From: JACDAE01 sp963744875
GTDB taxonomy: Bacteria > Chloroflexota > Ktedonobacteria > Ktedonobacterales > Ktedonobacteraceae
DNA length: 64,000 nucleotides
Direction: 5' to 3'
Assembly (NCBI GenBank): GCA_963744875.1
Contig: CAVUVQ010000043.1
Span: forward strand, 1 to 64,000
The notes beneath the pieces were generated by a model. The model was not told the DNA's origin. It worked only from the letters and a program-made list of their open reading frames with translations, and made no database searches. Below, one piece after another: positions 53,365 to 62,336 of this stretch. The stretch's first letter is position 1. Every line of letters starts with the position of its first letter. The translations under genes and the position numbers were made by a program.

Positions 53365-54933
53365 ATGCAAATTGGCCTTCCTGAAGTGACAACAGCCGCC
53401 GCACTTGAAGAGAAACAAAAGCTCCAAAAAGGACTCGGCTACCTGGACATGATTTTCTTTACCTCTGCGGCTCTGATTGGTCTTGATACGCTTGGCGCTT
53501 TTTCTGCAAACGGATCACAGGCGCTTACGTGGCTTCTCTTCTCGGCAATCACCTTTCTCATGCCTTATGGACTGCTTACAGCAGAACTGGGAAGCACTTT
53601 TACTAAAGAAGGTGGAGTTTACGAGTGGTGTAAATTGGCGGGAGGGCGCTTTTATGCCGCTCTGACCGCGATGCTTTATTGGATCTCCAATCCACTATGG
53701 ATCGGTGGTACGCTGGCAGTTAGCTCCATTGCAGCCATTAAAACCTTCTGGTTTGGCAATACCAGCTATCAATTTGGGGGCACCAAACTCAGCGATGCGC
53801 TTATCGAGATGGCGATTGCGCTCTTTTTCATCTGGGGCACAACCTGGTGCGCAATTATGTCTTTGCGCGTTGGCAAGTGGTTGTCTGTCTTTGGTTCCTA
53901 CATCAAATTGGGTTTGTTGGGTGTCTTTATCGTGTTAGGTATTGTTTTTATTGTCGGTGGTTACTCTAAAGGTGCTCATTTTGGGACTGCTGACCTGCTT
54001 CCTAGCGATTGGGGTCTGGTTGTTAGCGCTATTTTCCCCGTACTTATCTTTCAATGGGTCGGCTTTGAAGTACAGAGTGGTGCCGCAGAAGAAATGCACG
54101 ACCCGCAACGCGATGTGCCTCGTTCGTTGATTCGAGCTGGTGCAATTGCCGTGATCACTTATGTTTTGTTCCTCGTGGTTATCCTTTTTGCGCTTCCTAA
54201 GAATCAACTTACTGGCGTCGGAAGCTTCCTCAACGCATATCAGTCTGTTGCTAATGTATTGCCGCATCCAATTGCAGTGGGCCTGGGCTGGCTGGTTGCA
54301 CTTGGCTTTGTCGTAGCGCTGGCCTCCAGTGGCGGAACATGGCTGATGGGTGCTGATCGAACATATGCTATCGGTGCACTTGATCGCACCGCACCCAGCA
54401 TCTTTGGCCGTTTTAGCAAAAAATATGGCACCCCTATCGCAGTCAATATTATGTCTGGTACCATGGCGACGATCGCCATGGCAGCGGCGATTCTGATTAC
54501 CGCCTTTGGTAGTGGCAATATCAGTACACTTTTTGCGCTGGTGCTGGGCTTTACGCTCTCCACGAACACTCTTGCGTACCTGCTAATCTTCCCTGCATTC
54601 TTGTTGTTGCGCTATCGTTATCCAGATGTTCCACGCACATATCGTGTTCCTGGTGGCATGCTCGGAGCGTGGATTGTGACGCTCTTGCCATTCGCCTATG
54701 CAGCCATCGCCGCCTACTTCATCCTGATTCCCACTGCTTCCTATGTCAGCAAGAGTGGTGTAAGCCGAATGACGTACGAGTTGACGCAATGGGTGCCATT
54801 GATTGTGATTGTGGGATTGACAATTTTCTTCTACATATGGGGACAAAGAGAGAAACGGAACCGTGACGTTGTGGCTGAACAAAAAGCGGAGGTAAGCGGC
54901 ACTTCCTTCCAGTCATCTCCAGAACTGGATTAA
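53365..54933 (+). CDS. Amino-acid permease, APC superfamily
   Basis: A 522-residue transporter with about 12 membrane helices. LGYLDMIFFTSAALIGLDTL is helix 1 with the unwound GxG-like region, GGVYEWCKLAGGRFYAALTA the conserved second-helix loop, and FQWVGFEVQSGAAEEMHDPQ the helix-6 motif. It imports or exchanges amino acids or related compounds. ATG 53365 follows AGAAAGAGGTGCGTTT. It stands alone between two hairpins. Substrate unknown. Confidence 0.9.
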   Translation: MQIGLPEVTTAAALEEKQKLQKGLGYLDMIFFTSAALIGLDTLGAFSANGSQALTWLLFSAITFLMPYGLLTAELGSTFTKEGGVYEWCKLAGGRFYAALTAMLYWISNPLWIGGTLAVSSIAAIKTFWFGNTSYQFGGTKLSDALIEMAIALFFIWGTTWCAIMSLRVGKWLSVFGSYIKLGLLGVFIVLGIVFIVGGYSKGAHFGTADLLPSDWGLVVSAIFPVLIFQWVGFEVQSGAAEEMHDPQRDVPRSLIRAGAIAVITYVLFLVVILFALPKNQLTGVGSFLNAYQSVANVLPHPIAVGLGWLVALGFVVALASSGGTWLMGADRTYAIGALDRTAPSIFGRFSKKYGTPIAVNIMSGTMATIAMAAAILITAFGSGNISTLFALVLGFTLSTNTLAYLLIFPAFLLLRYRYPDVPRTYRVPGGMLGAWIVTLLPFAYAAIAAYFILIPTASYVSKSGVSRMTYELTQWVPLIVIVGLTIFFYIWGQREKRNRDVVAEQKAEVSGTSFQSSPELD

Positions 54934-54945
54934 GATTGACTTTGC

Positions 54946-54975
54946 GAGAAGCCTGTCAATAACGACAGGCTTCTC
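54946..54975 (+). terminator. Perfect 12-base hairpin after the permease
   Basis: GAGAAGCCTGTC (54946-54957) pairs exactly with GACAGGCTTCTC (54964-54975) with a six-base loop, 12 bases after the permease stop. No clear T-run follows, so termination may be weak. Confidence 0.7.
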
Positions 54976-55002
54976 AATCCGCGGAGTATAGGTATCAGGA
55001 TT

Positions 55003-55160
55003 TTACAACCATCTGAAGCCATGCCACACGACCAGGAGAGATGCCACAATCCAGGCTGCCATCACTAGCATGCCAGTCTGAATAGCATTCCAACCCGCAC
55101 CATTGACATTGAAGTATGAGCCGCCCAGAAATATCATGGGAAAGCTGATCAACTCCTCGC
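55003..55160 (-). pseudogene. C-terminal remnant of an ABC-2 type permease
   Basis: Read on the minus strand the last ~50 codons give SFPMIFLGGSYF, then AGWNAIQTGMLVMAAWIVAS and LLVVWHGFRWL before TAA at 55003. SFPMIFLGGS followed by a final helix is typical of ABC-2 permease C-termini, but the PLTY-like loop between them is missing, so there is an internal deletion as well as loss of the 5' end. No start is available. Confidence 0.5.
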
Positions 55161-55164
55161 GTTT

Positions 55165-55512
55165 GTCCCTCCCACGGATGCTTCCTCAATCCCTATAAAT
55201 AATGATGCTATAACGCAGGTTGAGCAGCTTACTGAGCGTGAACGCGAGATACTTAAATTGCTTGTACAAGGAACTTCCAATCGCCAGATTGCTGAGAAAC
55301 TTTATCTCACAGAAGGAACAGTCAAGAACCATATGAGCAATATTCTCAGCAAGCTGGGCGTGCGTGATCGTACACAAGCGGCGTTGAAGGCGAAAGAACT
55401 GGGGCTTGTCTTGCAAGTTCATATTCGGGTGGGCTCCTGGTCTTCTCTTTGCACTGATGCTCCACAGATACTACAAAAGCGTGTAGCACTTTTTCTGTCA
55501 TCCGCCTTATGA
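55165..55512 (+). pseudogene. C-terminal HTH remnant of a NarL/LuxR response regulator
   Basis: The frame reads QLTEREREILKLLVQGTSNR, QIAEKLYLTEGTVKNHMSNI and LSKLGVRDRTQAALKAKELG, a complete NarL-type helix-turn-helix. The receiver domain that should precede it is absent, and upstream sequence belongs to another remnant on the opposite strand. The frame overruns the usual end and overlaps the flippase gene on the other strand. It may still encode an isolated DNA-binding domain. Confidence 0.6.
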
Positions 55513-56855
55513 CCACAAGGAAGGAAAGGAACGGACTTAAGAACGCTTGTGACATCATCGACAGGTTCTGGAATTTCCTGCTGTCGAGGCCACGCCGTTC
55601 TGTACAGGGTAGGAGACATAAACACAGCTTCAATACATACCGCAATAACCCAGCCCAGGCTTAAGCCAGATATAGAGCCGAGATGTGCCCCTAGAATAGC
55701 TAATCCTACCTCAAGAACAGCTCCATACGTTAAGGGAAGGAGCGTCTTTGCGATCCGATCTTGAACGCGGTAGATAGTTACATAGTGATCCTTAATGAGG
55801 AACGGGATTGCGCCTAACCCCAGGATGCGCATACTCCATACTCCCTGTTCCGCGTAGCTAGCGCCAAATACTTCCAAAAGTTGTTTAGAGCCAAGGAGTA
55901 GGACGCTAATTGCCAGTACACAGGTGAGCAAGGCAAGACCCATACTCAAGCGGATTTTACGCATTAAAACGTCAGGTTGGGAAGAGCTCACCGCATAGAG
56001 AGCAGTCACAAGAGCCTGTGGAACAACGTACACAATATCTGCAATCAAAAAGGCAATGTAGAACCAGGCATTCATGGTTGTTGAGAGTAGTGCTGTAACA
56101 AGCAGTGGTAATGCGTAATTTGGTCCGATCAGTAGAAGGTTGAGGAGATGATGTTGCATCGCCAGTGGCCCCATCCTGCGCAGCAAATTCCAGTGTGGAA
56201 AGGGTATACGCCCATTCCATTTTCTTTTGATCAACGCATAGCCACCTAAAACAAGCAAAGAAAAAGCATCCCCTATGGCCCAGGTAATAAAGATCGACAG
56301 TCCTGTATGTTGGGCAAACCAGAAGCTCACCAATGTAAGTGCGCCCAGTTTTGCGCTCGCAAATAGGATGTTGCGCCAGAGTTGGAGGTCACCACGCAGA
56401 AACCCGATTAAGGCCTGATCCAGCACTAGATTAACCGCAGTCAGACTTGCACCAATGGCGAAAAGCGCTATAGCCTGAAAGCTTCCTCGCAGGGGTTGTA
56501 AGTCCACTGAGAAGAAAGGCATGCCGAGTGCGAAGAGCAGTCCAACGCATCCGCCAGCCAGGGCGACCAGGATCAGTGCTGTACTGATAAGCACGACTTC
56601 TTGCCCACGTTGTTTCGGTAATTCGCAAATCAGCAAGGTGCCAAATCCCAACATGCAAAGAGTTCCCAGCAGTGTCAGAGCTGAGATGGCGGCGGAGGCA
56701 AAACCTACTGCACTGGGCGAAAACTGCCGGGCCGCTACCCACCAATAAGCAAAGCCAAGGCCAGCTTTGACGCAGAAGGTAGCGACCAATGAAGCAGCAT
56801 TAAAGAGCATAACGCCGTTTGTTTTCAGCCACTTATATAGCAATTCGCTCACCAT
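55419..56855 (-). CDS. Wzx-like polysaccharide flippase with C-terminal zinc ribbon
   Basis: A 478-residue paralogue of the N-terminal half of the giant fusion: NAASLVATFCVKAGLGFAYW, LVLDQALIGFLRGDLQLWRN and MRILGLGAIPFLIKDHYVTI align by eye with it. About 12 membrane helices. The tail (~445-478) holds CGH-x10-CSICG, a compact zinc-ribbon-like motif, but the GT-C/polymerase half is absent. It would flip a lipid-linked glycan to the outer face. It overlaps the NRPS-like gene by 23 bases and is thus co-translated. Confidence 0.85.
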   Translation of the reverse strand: MVSELLYKWLKTNGVMLFNAASLVATFCVKAGLGFAYWWVAARQFSPSAVGFASAAISALTLLGTLCMLGFGTLLICELPKQRGQEVVLISTALILVALAGGCVGLLFALGMPFFSVDLQPLRGSFQAIALFAIGASLTAVNLVLDQALIGFLRGDLQLWRNILFASAKLGALTLVSFWFAQHTGLSIFITWAIGDAFSLLVLGGYALIKRKWNGRIPFPHWNLLRRMGPLAMQHHLLNLLLIGPNYALPLLVTALLSTTMNAWFYIAFLIADIVYVVPQALVTALYAVSSSQPDVLMRKIRLSMGLALLTCVLAISVLLLGSKQLLEVFGASYAEQGVWSMRILGLGAIPFLIKDHYVTIYRVQDRIAKTLLPLTYGAVLEVGLAILGAHLGSISGLSLGWVIAVCIEAVFMSPTLYRTAWPRQQEIPEPVDDVTSVLKSVPFLPCGHKADDRKSATRFCSICGASVQREDQEPTRI

Positions 56856-59592
56856 TGTCGTGTATTTCTTCCGCGAGTGTTGGTTGGGCTTGCTGGATAG
56901 CTCTTCTCAATGCTTCAGCCAATGACAGGATATGATCGGTTCGGCAACCTATGTGTGTGCCAGGAACGAATACCAGTTCTCTTCCATGTTCCAGGGTTGT
57001 TTTCCGTTTCCATACGCCCTGAAAAGGCTCTTCCTGTGGCCAGATCACTGTAATGTTGCCTGCATATGGCTTATAGGTATAGCCTGTGATAATCCAATCT
57101 ATCAGAGCGTGGTCATCCTGTCGCAAGGCATCAAAGGTTGGTGTAAGAGTGAAGATGCCAGGATCAATATCGGGAAAAGCGTTAAGGTCTTCCACCTTCC
57201 TCTCGCGTCGCAGGTATTTATAAAGATGCCGAATACGGAGAAAGCTTTCCATTTGCTGGTCCTTGCTTCTTCGAAGCAATCTGTTTGTACGTTGAATGAA
57301 ACTTATTGCCAGGGCATGCAGGGGTGGAGGGGAAGCCGGTTCGATCAATGCCAGGAGATCAATTTGTTGCCCCTGAGCATGCAACTGTCGCGCCATCTCG
57401 TAAGCAACCAGCCCTCCATTGCAAAATCCCCCCAGTAGATAAGGACCTTCTGGTTGAATAGCACGCATCGTTTGAATATGAGCTGTTGCCATCTCTTCCA
57501 CTGTTGGTATGCTTTCTAATCCCTCGAAGTTGTATGGAGCGAGTGCATAAAAGGGTTGGTCTGGTCCCAAACACTGTGCCAACTGGAAGCAATAGAACGC
57601 TCCATTGTTCCATGCTCCGTGTAAATAGAAGAATGGCCGCCTGGAACCTTGTGCCTGTATTGCCACAATAGGGGTTCGGGTACTTCTTTCTTCTTCAGTT
57701 AGCAACGTATCTGCGAGCGCTTCTATAGTTGGTTTTGCAAAGAGCGTGGCGAGCGAGAGCTTGCGACCAGACATCTGCTCTATGCGTTCGATAAGTTGTG
57801 GTGCGAGCAAGGAATGACCACCTATATAAAAGAAGTTATCGTATATGCCAATAGGTCTTACATCTAGCAAGTCCTCCCAGATCTGCTGAAGTTGATAGTG
57901 AAGCGCTGTTGTTGGAGCGACAAAGGGTTCCTCCCCTTCTTGCCTGACCGGATCAGGTGCTGGCAACGCCAGGCGGTCGACCTTCCCGTTGGGTGTGAGC
58001 GGCAAGGCTTCAAGCCATACAAATGCGGAAGGTATCATATAGAGGGGCAACGTAGAACGCATGTGCTGCAGTAGATCTTTCATAGTGGCCTTTTGTCCCC
58101 TATGCAGGACTACGTACGCGACAAGTCGTTTCTCGTCGAGAGTAATTTCACGTGCCACGACTACTACATCTTGTACGGTGGGATGCTGGCGCAGTACCGT
58201 CTCAATTTCGCCCAACTCAACACGCATACCGCGAATCTTCACCTGGTGGTCGGTGCGTCCCATAAAAAGGAGTGTTCCATCAGGCTGATAGCGAGCCAGG
58301 TCACCCGTTTTATACAGGCGAGCACCAGGGGTCTGGTTGAAAGGATCAGGGATGAAGCGCTCATTAGTGAGGTCTGGGCGATTGAGATAGCCGCGTGCTA
58401 ATCCATCACCGCCGATATATAGCTCACCGGTCATGCCAATAGGGACTATCTGCCGATCTTCATCTAGAAGATAAGCCTGAGAATTAGCAATTGGTTTGCC
58501 AATCGGGACATCGGTATAGTGCTCATCTGGCTTGATTTCGTAATATGTTGTATCCGCTGCTACTTCAGAAGAGCCATAGAGATTGATAAGTGTTGCTTCA
58601 GGCAGACACTGTTGAAAGCGCCTGACTAGTTCCGGGGAGAGAGCTTCTCCACTACTGACCCAGTATTTCAGCGCCGGGAGTTGTGTTTGTATTGCTAGAT
58701 TTCCACTTTCCAGTAATACGCGTAAAAGCGAGGGAACCAGTACTATGCGTGTTACGTTGTGCTGAGCCAGGGTGTGCAGAAACAGTACTGCATCTTTTAC
58801 GACGAGATCAGGAATAATGACTAGCCTGATACCTTGCAGGAGGGGGCCAAAGATCTCCCAGACAGCATCTACAAAACTCAGTGTAGTTTTCTGGCAGCAG
58901 ACCTCGTCCGATACAAAAGGATACAGCTTCCACATCCAGTTAAAACGATTTACACTGGCTCTATGAGTACCAAGAACACCCTTTGGTTTGCCCGTTGATC
59001 CCGAGGTATAGATAACATACGCGAGGTTTTCAGATGTTATGTCACTACTCAGATTTGTAGCCTGTTTTTGTGTAATAATTGGCCAGTCAGTATCCAGGCA
59101 GACGACGTGAGCTTTATGTTGAGGTAATTGTGCAACTAAGCGTTGCTGTGTTAGTAGGACAGCGATCTGACTGTCCTGTATCATAAATTCCAATCGTTCC
59201 TGGGGATAGGTGGGGTCGAGAGGGACATACGCTCCCCCTGCCTTCAGTATACCCAGCATCCCCACAATCATCTTCAGGGAACGTTCCATACAGACGCCTA
59301 CAAGTACTTCTGGCCCAATGCCCAGGGTGCGCAAGTGATGTGCGAGTTGGTTTGCTTGCGCATTAAGTTCGCGATAGCTTAATTCCTGTCCATCGAATAC
59401 GAGCGCGACCTTCTCTGGTGTACGCTCCACCTGTATTTCAAATAGTTGCGGAATAGATTGTTCTTTGGGATAAGCCGCTTTCGTATCGTTCCACTTGACC
59501 AGCAATTGCTGCAGTTCAGCCTGCACTACTTGTTGCGGTTCAAAGGAGAGTGGAAGTGGCCTATTTTGGGAATGGTATGGAGTCGTATTCAT
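56833..59592 (-). CDS. Single-module NRPS-like enzyme A-T-TE, Cys thioesterase, second copy
   Basis: A 919-residue enzyme built like the 41.4-kb gene. Adenylation domain ~40-545: YVIYTSGSTGKPKGV, INLYGSSEVAADT, GELYIGGDGLARGYLN. Hand-aligned specificity residues V-D-W-S-V-S-L-A-D-K resemble the beta-alanine code (VDWVISLADK, eight of ten). Carrier motif DNFFYIGGHSLLAPQL (Ser ~592). Thioesterase LLGGFCNGGLVAYEMA with Cys ~722 and PGTHIGCRTDH. No condensation domain, so it should activate one acid and release or transfer it. Heads a two-gene unit with the flippase. Confidence 0.87.
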   Translation of the reverse strand: MNTTPYHSQNRPLPLSFEPQQVVQAELQQLLVKWNDTKAAYPKEQSIPQLFEIQVERTPEKVALVFDGQELSYRELNAQANQLAHHLRTLGIGPEVLVGVCMERSLKMIVGMLGILKAGGAYVPLDPTYPQERLEFMIQDSQIAVLLTQQRLVAQLPQHKAHVVCLDTDWPIITQKQATNLSSDITSENLAYVIYTSGSTGKPKGVLGTHRASVNRFNWMWKLYPFVSDEVCCQKTTLSFVDAVWEIFGPLLQGIRLVIIPDLVVKDAVLFLHTLAQHNVTRIVLVPSLLRVLLESGNLAIQTQLPALKYWVSSGEALSPELVRRFQQCLPEATLINLYGSSEVAADTTYYEIKPDEHYTDVPIGKPIANSQAYLLDEDRQIVPIGMTGELYIGGDGLARGYLNRPDLTNERFIPDPFNQTPGARLYKTGDLARYQPDGTLLFMGRTDHQVKIRGMRVELGEIETVLRQHPTVQDVVVVAREITLDEKRLVAYVVLHRGQKATMKDLLQHMRSTLPLYMIPSAFVWLEALPLTPNGKVDRLALPAPDPVRQEGEEPFVAPTTALHYQLQQIWEDLLDVRPIGIYDNFFYIGGHSLLAPQLIERIEQMSGRKLSLATLFAKPTIEALADTLLTEEERSTRTPIVAIQAQGSRRPFFYLHGAWNNGAFYCFQLAQCLGPDQPFYALAPYNFEGLESIPTVEEMATAHIQTMRAIQPEGPYLLGGFCNGGLVAYEMARQLHAQGQQIDLLALIEPASPPPLHALAISFIQRTNRLLRRSKDQQMESFLRIRHLYKYLRRERKVEDLNAFPDIDPGIFTLTPTFDALRQDDHALIDWIITGYTYKPYAGNITVIWPQEEPFQGVWKRKTTLEHGRELVFVPGTHIGCRTDHILSLAEALRRAIQQAQPTLAEEIHDNGERIAI

Positions 59593-60407
59593 TCCAAAAA
59601 TATGAATATCCTTTTCTTTCTATACTAGGGATCAATACCTAAACTTAGTGTTCAATATCATTTATAAAACAATACTTTATACTAGACCTCATTGTCAAGT
59701 TGAAAAGAGGCTGAAGCTTCTATTTAGCAGGGAGAATAGAGTAGAGGCATCATCTCGTGCACGCCCTTTTCCCGCTGAATGCTATTCCTTATTGATGAAC
59801 AAAAACTTAGAGTAAGCCAGAAAAAAAGCCTTTTTTGTGTTAGAAGGATAGCCAATATGGGTGATTGAAAAAAGGTGTAAGTTGGATCAAAGTTGATGTT
59901 TGAGTCAGGAAAAAGAGCCCTTAGGTACAGAAAGGAAATCCGAACAATAATGAGAGTCAGGTAAATAGATAACGCGATTGACTCTCGTGTATATACCGTG
60001 CTAGTATTAAGGAACTTAACGACTTGCTTTCGTTGCTGTTGCATTGTAAATCACTTGATTTTTGTATATTCACAACCATATAGTTTGGATAGTGATTTTG
60101 TAACTGTTAATAGAAAATATGGCAGGTTGATGAAACAGTACGGGAACGTCCCGCATCTCCACGTCTACCAACATATGTAGATCATCCAGTGTGTGAAGGC
60201 CTTCCACACAGGTGATCCCAAAACGATTGACGATCTTGATGGTTGTTTTGATGGATGAGGTTGTTCCGTCTCCACCAGTTTTATGCATACCTATATGCTG
60301 TCATCTTGCAAGAGGTGCGTTACTCTTTAACGCTTTTGTCGGTCTGAAATATTTATGCTGCGTCTTTGCCAGGTGGTTAGCAAAACACGGTGAGAAAGGA
60401 TGGGGGC
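59593..60407. other. AT-rich gap with weak ORFs
   Basis: About 800 bases without a gene I can support. It should hold the promoter of the NRPS-flippase unit (minus) and of the sensor kinase (plus). At 59738-59770 lies AGAGGCATCATCTCGTGCACGCCC, read here in parts: AGAGGCATCATC then GTGCACGCCC, a degenerate copy of the dispersed repeat. A 72-codon minus-strand frame at 60070-60288 is listed separately. Confidence 0.45.
60070..60288 (-). CDS. Doubtful ORF, possible gene fragment
   Basis: The frame reads MHKTGGDGTTSSIKTTIKIV, NRFGITCVEGLHTLDDLHML and VDVEMRDVPVLFHQPA, which looks protein-like up to about 60125 and then dissolves into AT-rich sequence. I do not recognise it. It may be the end of a decayed gene, or a small protein; no ribosome site is evident. 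Confidence 0.25.
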   Translation of the reverse strand: MHKTGGDGTTSSIKTTIKIVNRFGITCVEGLHTLDDLHMLVDVEMRDVPVLFHQPAIFSINSYKITIQTIWL

Positions 60408-62336
60408 ATGACTACAGAAGTATTTAAACACCATGAACAGTGGTTCCGTGCTCTTATCGAACATAGTGCCGATGGGATTGTGCTGATGAGGTATGACGGG
60501 ATTATGACGTATGCCAGCCCTTCGGCTGAACGTATTATTGGCTATACTCCTGAGGAGTTAGTCGGAATGAATTGTGTGAGTTTTATCCACCCTGACGATC
60601 AGCCGAAAGTAGCTTTTGATGTCAAGCATATGCTTGATCATCACGAGGATTTTGTTTCTATTGTGCATCGATTGCGCCATAAAGATGGTTCCTGGCGCTG
60701 GATAGACGGCACTATTACTAATTTGCTACATGATCCGCTGATCAAATCTCTGGTAGGTAATTATCGAGACATCACGGAACGCAAACTGGCGGAAGAACGC
60801 TTGCGGCAGAGTGAGGAACGCTATCGGGTGGCAGAACATGAGGCAGATCACCGGGCCAGTCAGCTTTCGGCAATCTTTGAGGCGATTACTGATATCGTGA
60901 TTGTGTGCGATAAGCAAGGACGCCTGATACACGCCAATTCAGCCTTTTATAGTAGCACTGGCCTTCAACCAGACGATGAACTTTCATTTGCAACCTTGTC
61001 GGATTATCCAGCTCATTTGCAACCCCTCGATAACAAGGGAACCCTGCTCCCACAAGAGCAATGGCCGCTTGTCCGGGTGCTACGAGGAGAGCGTCTGACG
61101 AGCAAAAATACCGAAGATATATTCTTTCGTAATCAAGATGGACGTATGTGGTCTTTTGACATGAGAGGAGCACCCATCTATGAAGCATCAGGCAAGATTG
61201 TGGGTGGAGTGGTGGTTTTGCGTGATGTAACCCGGCGTCGCGAACTGGAACGACGACTGCAGCGTAGCGAACGGGAATTTCGTAGCCTGGTTGAGTCTAA
61301 CATCATTGGCGTGATAGTAATTGATGTGCATGGACGTATTCATGAAGTCAACGATTGCTTTGTGCACATGCTTGGTTACGACAGAAAGGATTTGCTCTCG
61401 GCTATCTCCTGGCAACAACTCACTCCACCGCAATATCGTCAGAAAGAAGCAGAGGCTATTGCCACGTTATTCGCCGCTGGAACAGTCTTACCATGGGAAA
61501 AGGAATATTTGCGCAAGGATGGGACGCTGCTTCCTACATTAGTGGGAGGAACGTTGATCGACCAGGAACAGGGTCTTGCATTAGCCGTCATCCTTGATAT
61601 CTCTGACCGCAAGGAAGTTGAGCAACGCAAACAGGAATTTCTCAGCATGGTCAGCCATGAACTACGGACGCCTCTCACGGGTATCGTCGGCTTTCTTGAA
61701 TTGGCGCAAATCTATCTTGATGCTCTTCCGGTAGGCCTCTCCTCAGAGATGGATACCCTGATCGACAAAGTAAAGCTATTTGTGGCGGAGGCGGAGCACC
61801 AGTCAGGTATACAGACGCGCCTGGTTGAGGAATTGCTAGACGTGTCCAAAATGGAAAAGCATACCTTTGAACTCTCGTTAAAAAAGTGTAACCTCAGCAA
61901 GATAGTACAAAATGTAGTCACTATTCAACAGCACATAGCAGGCAACGCTCGAATTGATTTGTTACCACTATCACAAGAGCTGATCCCTGTTCTCGCCGAT
62001 GAAGATCGTATTGGTGAGGTGCTCGTCAATTACCTCACCAATGCTCTCAAATATTCGCCGACGGACCAGAAGATAGAGGTTGGCGTAATTGTGGAGGAAA
62101 CCAATGTGCGTGTGTATGTACGTGACCAGGGACCAGGGATAACTCCTATCCAGCAGCAACGTATCTGGGAACGTTTTTATCAAACAAACATCCCCGAGCA
62201 TGGAGCCATCGAAAGATCCGGGTTGGGATTAGGTTTATACATCTCAAAAATCATTATAGAGCAACATAAAGGTCAGGTTGGCGTCGAAAGTCGTTTCGGT
62301 GGAGGTTCAACTTTCTGGTTTGCTTTGCCCCTTTGA
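60408..62336 (+). CDS. PAS-domain sensor histidine kinase
   Basis: A 642-residue kinase with no membrane helix. Three PAS domains: ~10-125 (ADGIVLMRYDGIMTYASPSA, with PAC LRHKDGSWRWIDG), ~150-275 (TDIVIVCDKQGRLIHANSAF) and ~285-400 (IIGVIVIDVHGRIHEVNDCF). Dimerisation/phosphoacceptor SHELRTPLTGIVGF (His ~417), then the ATPase: N box YLTNALKYSP, G1 VRDQGPGI, G2 SGLGLGLYISK. ATG 60408 with AAAGGATGGGG upstream is chosen. It senses a cytoplasmic ligand or redox signal through PAS; no response regulator is adjacent, so it is an orphan. Confidence 0.92.
   Translation: MTTEVFKHHEQWFRALIEHSADGIVLMRYDGIMTYASPSAERIIGYTPEELVGMNCVSFIHPDDQPKVAFDVKHMLDHHEDFVSIVHRLRHKDGSWRWIDGTITNLLHDPLIKSLVGNYRDITERKLAEERLRQSEERYRVAEHEADHRASQLSAIFEAITDIVIVCDKQGRLIHANSAFYSSTGLQPDDELSFATLSDYPAHLQPLDNKGTLLPQEQWPLVRVLRGERLTSKNTEDIFFRNQDGRMWSFDMRGAPIYEASGKIVGGVVVLRDVTRRRELERRLQRSEREFRSLVESNIIGVIVIDVHGRIHEVNDCFVHMLGYDRKDLLSAISWQQLTPPQYRQKEAEAIATLFAAGTVLPWEKEYLRKDGTLLPTLVGGTLIDQEQGLALAVILDISDRKEVEQRKQEFLSMVSHELRTPLTGIVGFLELAQIYLDALPVGLSSEMDTLIDKVKLFVAEAEHQSGIQTRLVEELLDVSKMEKHTFELSLKKCNLSKIVQNVVTIQQHIAGNARIDLLPLSQELIPVLADEDRIGEVLVNYLTNALKYSPTDQKIEVGVIVEETNVRVYVRDQGPGITPIQQQRIWERFYQTNIPEHGAIERSGLGLGLYISKIIIEQHKGQVGVESRFGGGSTFWFALPL

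Noticed and set aside
30969..59592. Classical NRPS biosynthetic gene cluster
   Set aside because: No condensation domains and no multi-module protein; surrounding genes are glycan-type, so an assembly-line peptide is unlikely.
41443..59592. Inactive thioesterases because Ser is replaced
   Set aside because: Both paralogues keep the same Cys and the downstream His, so the change looks conserved and functional.
59724..60044. 106-codon minus-strand ORF
   Set aside because: Composition follows AT-rich noncoding sequence, no ribosome site, crosses a degenerate repeat copy.
60070..60288. Transposase fragment
   Set aside because: No DDE or HTH motif, terminal repeats or target duplication could be found; left as a doubtful ORF.
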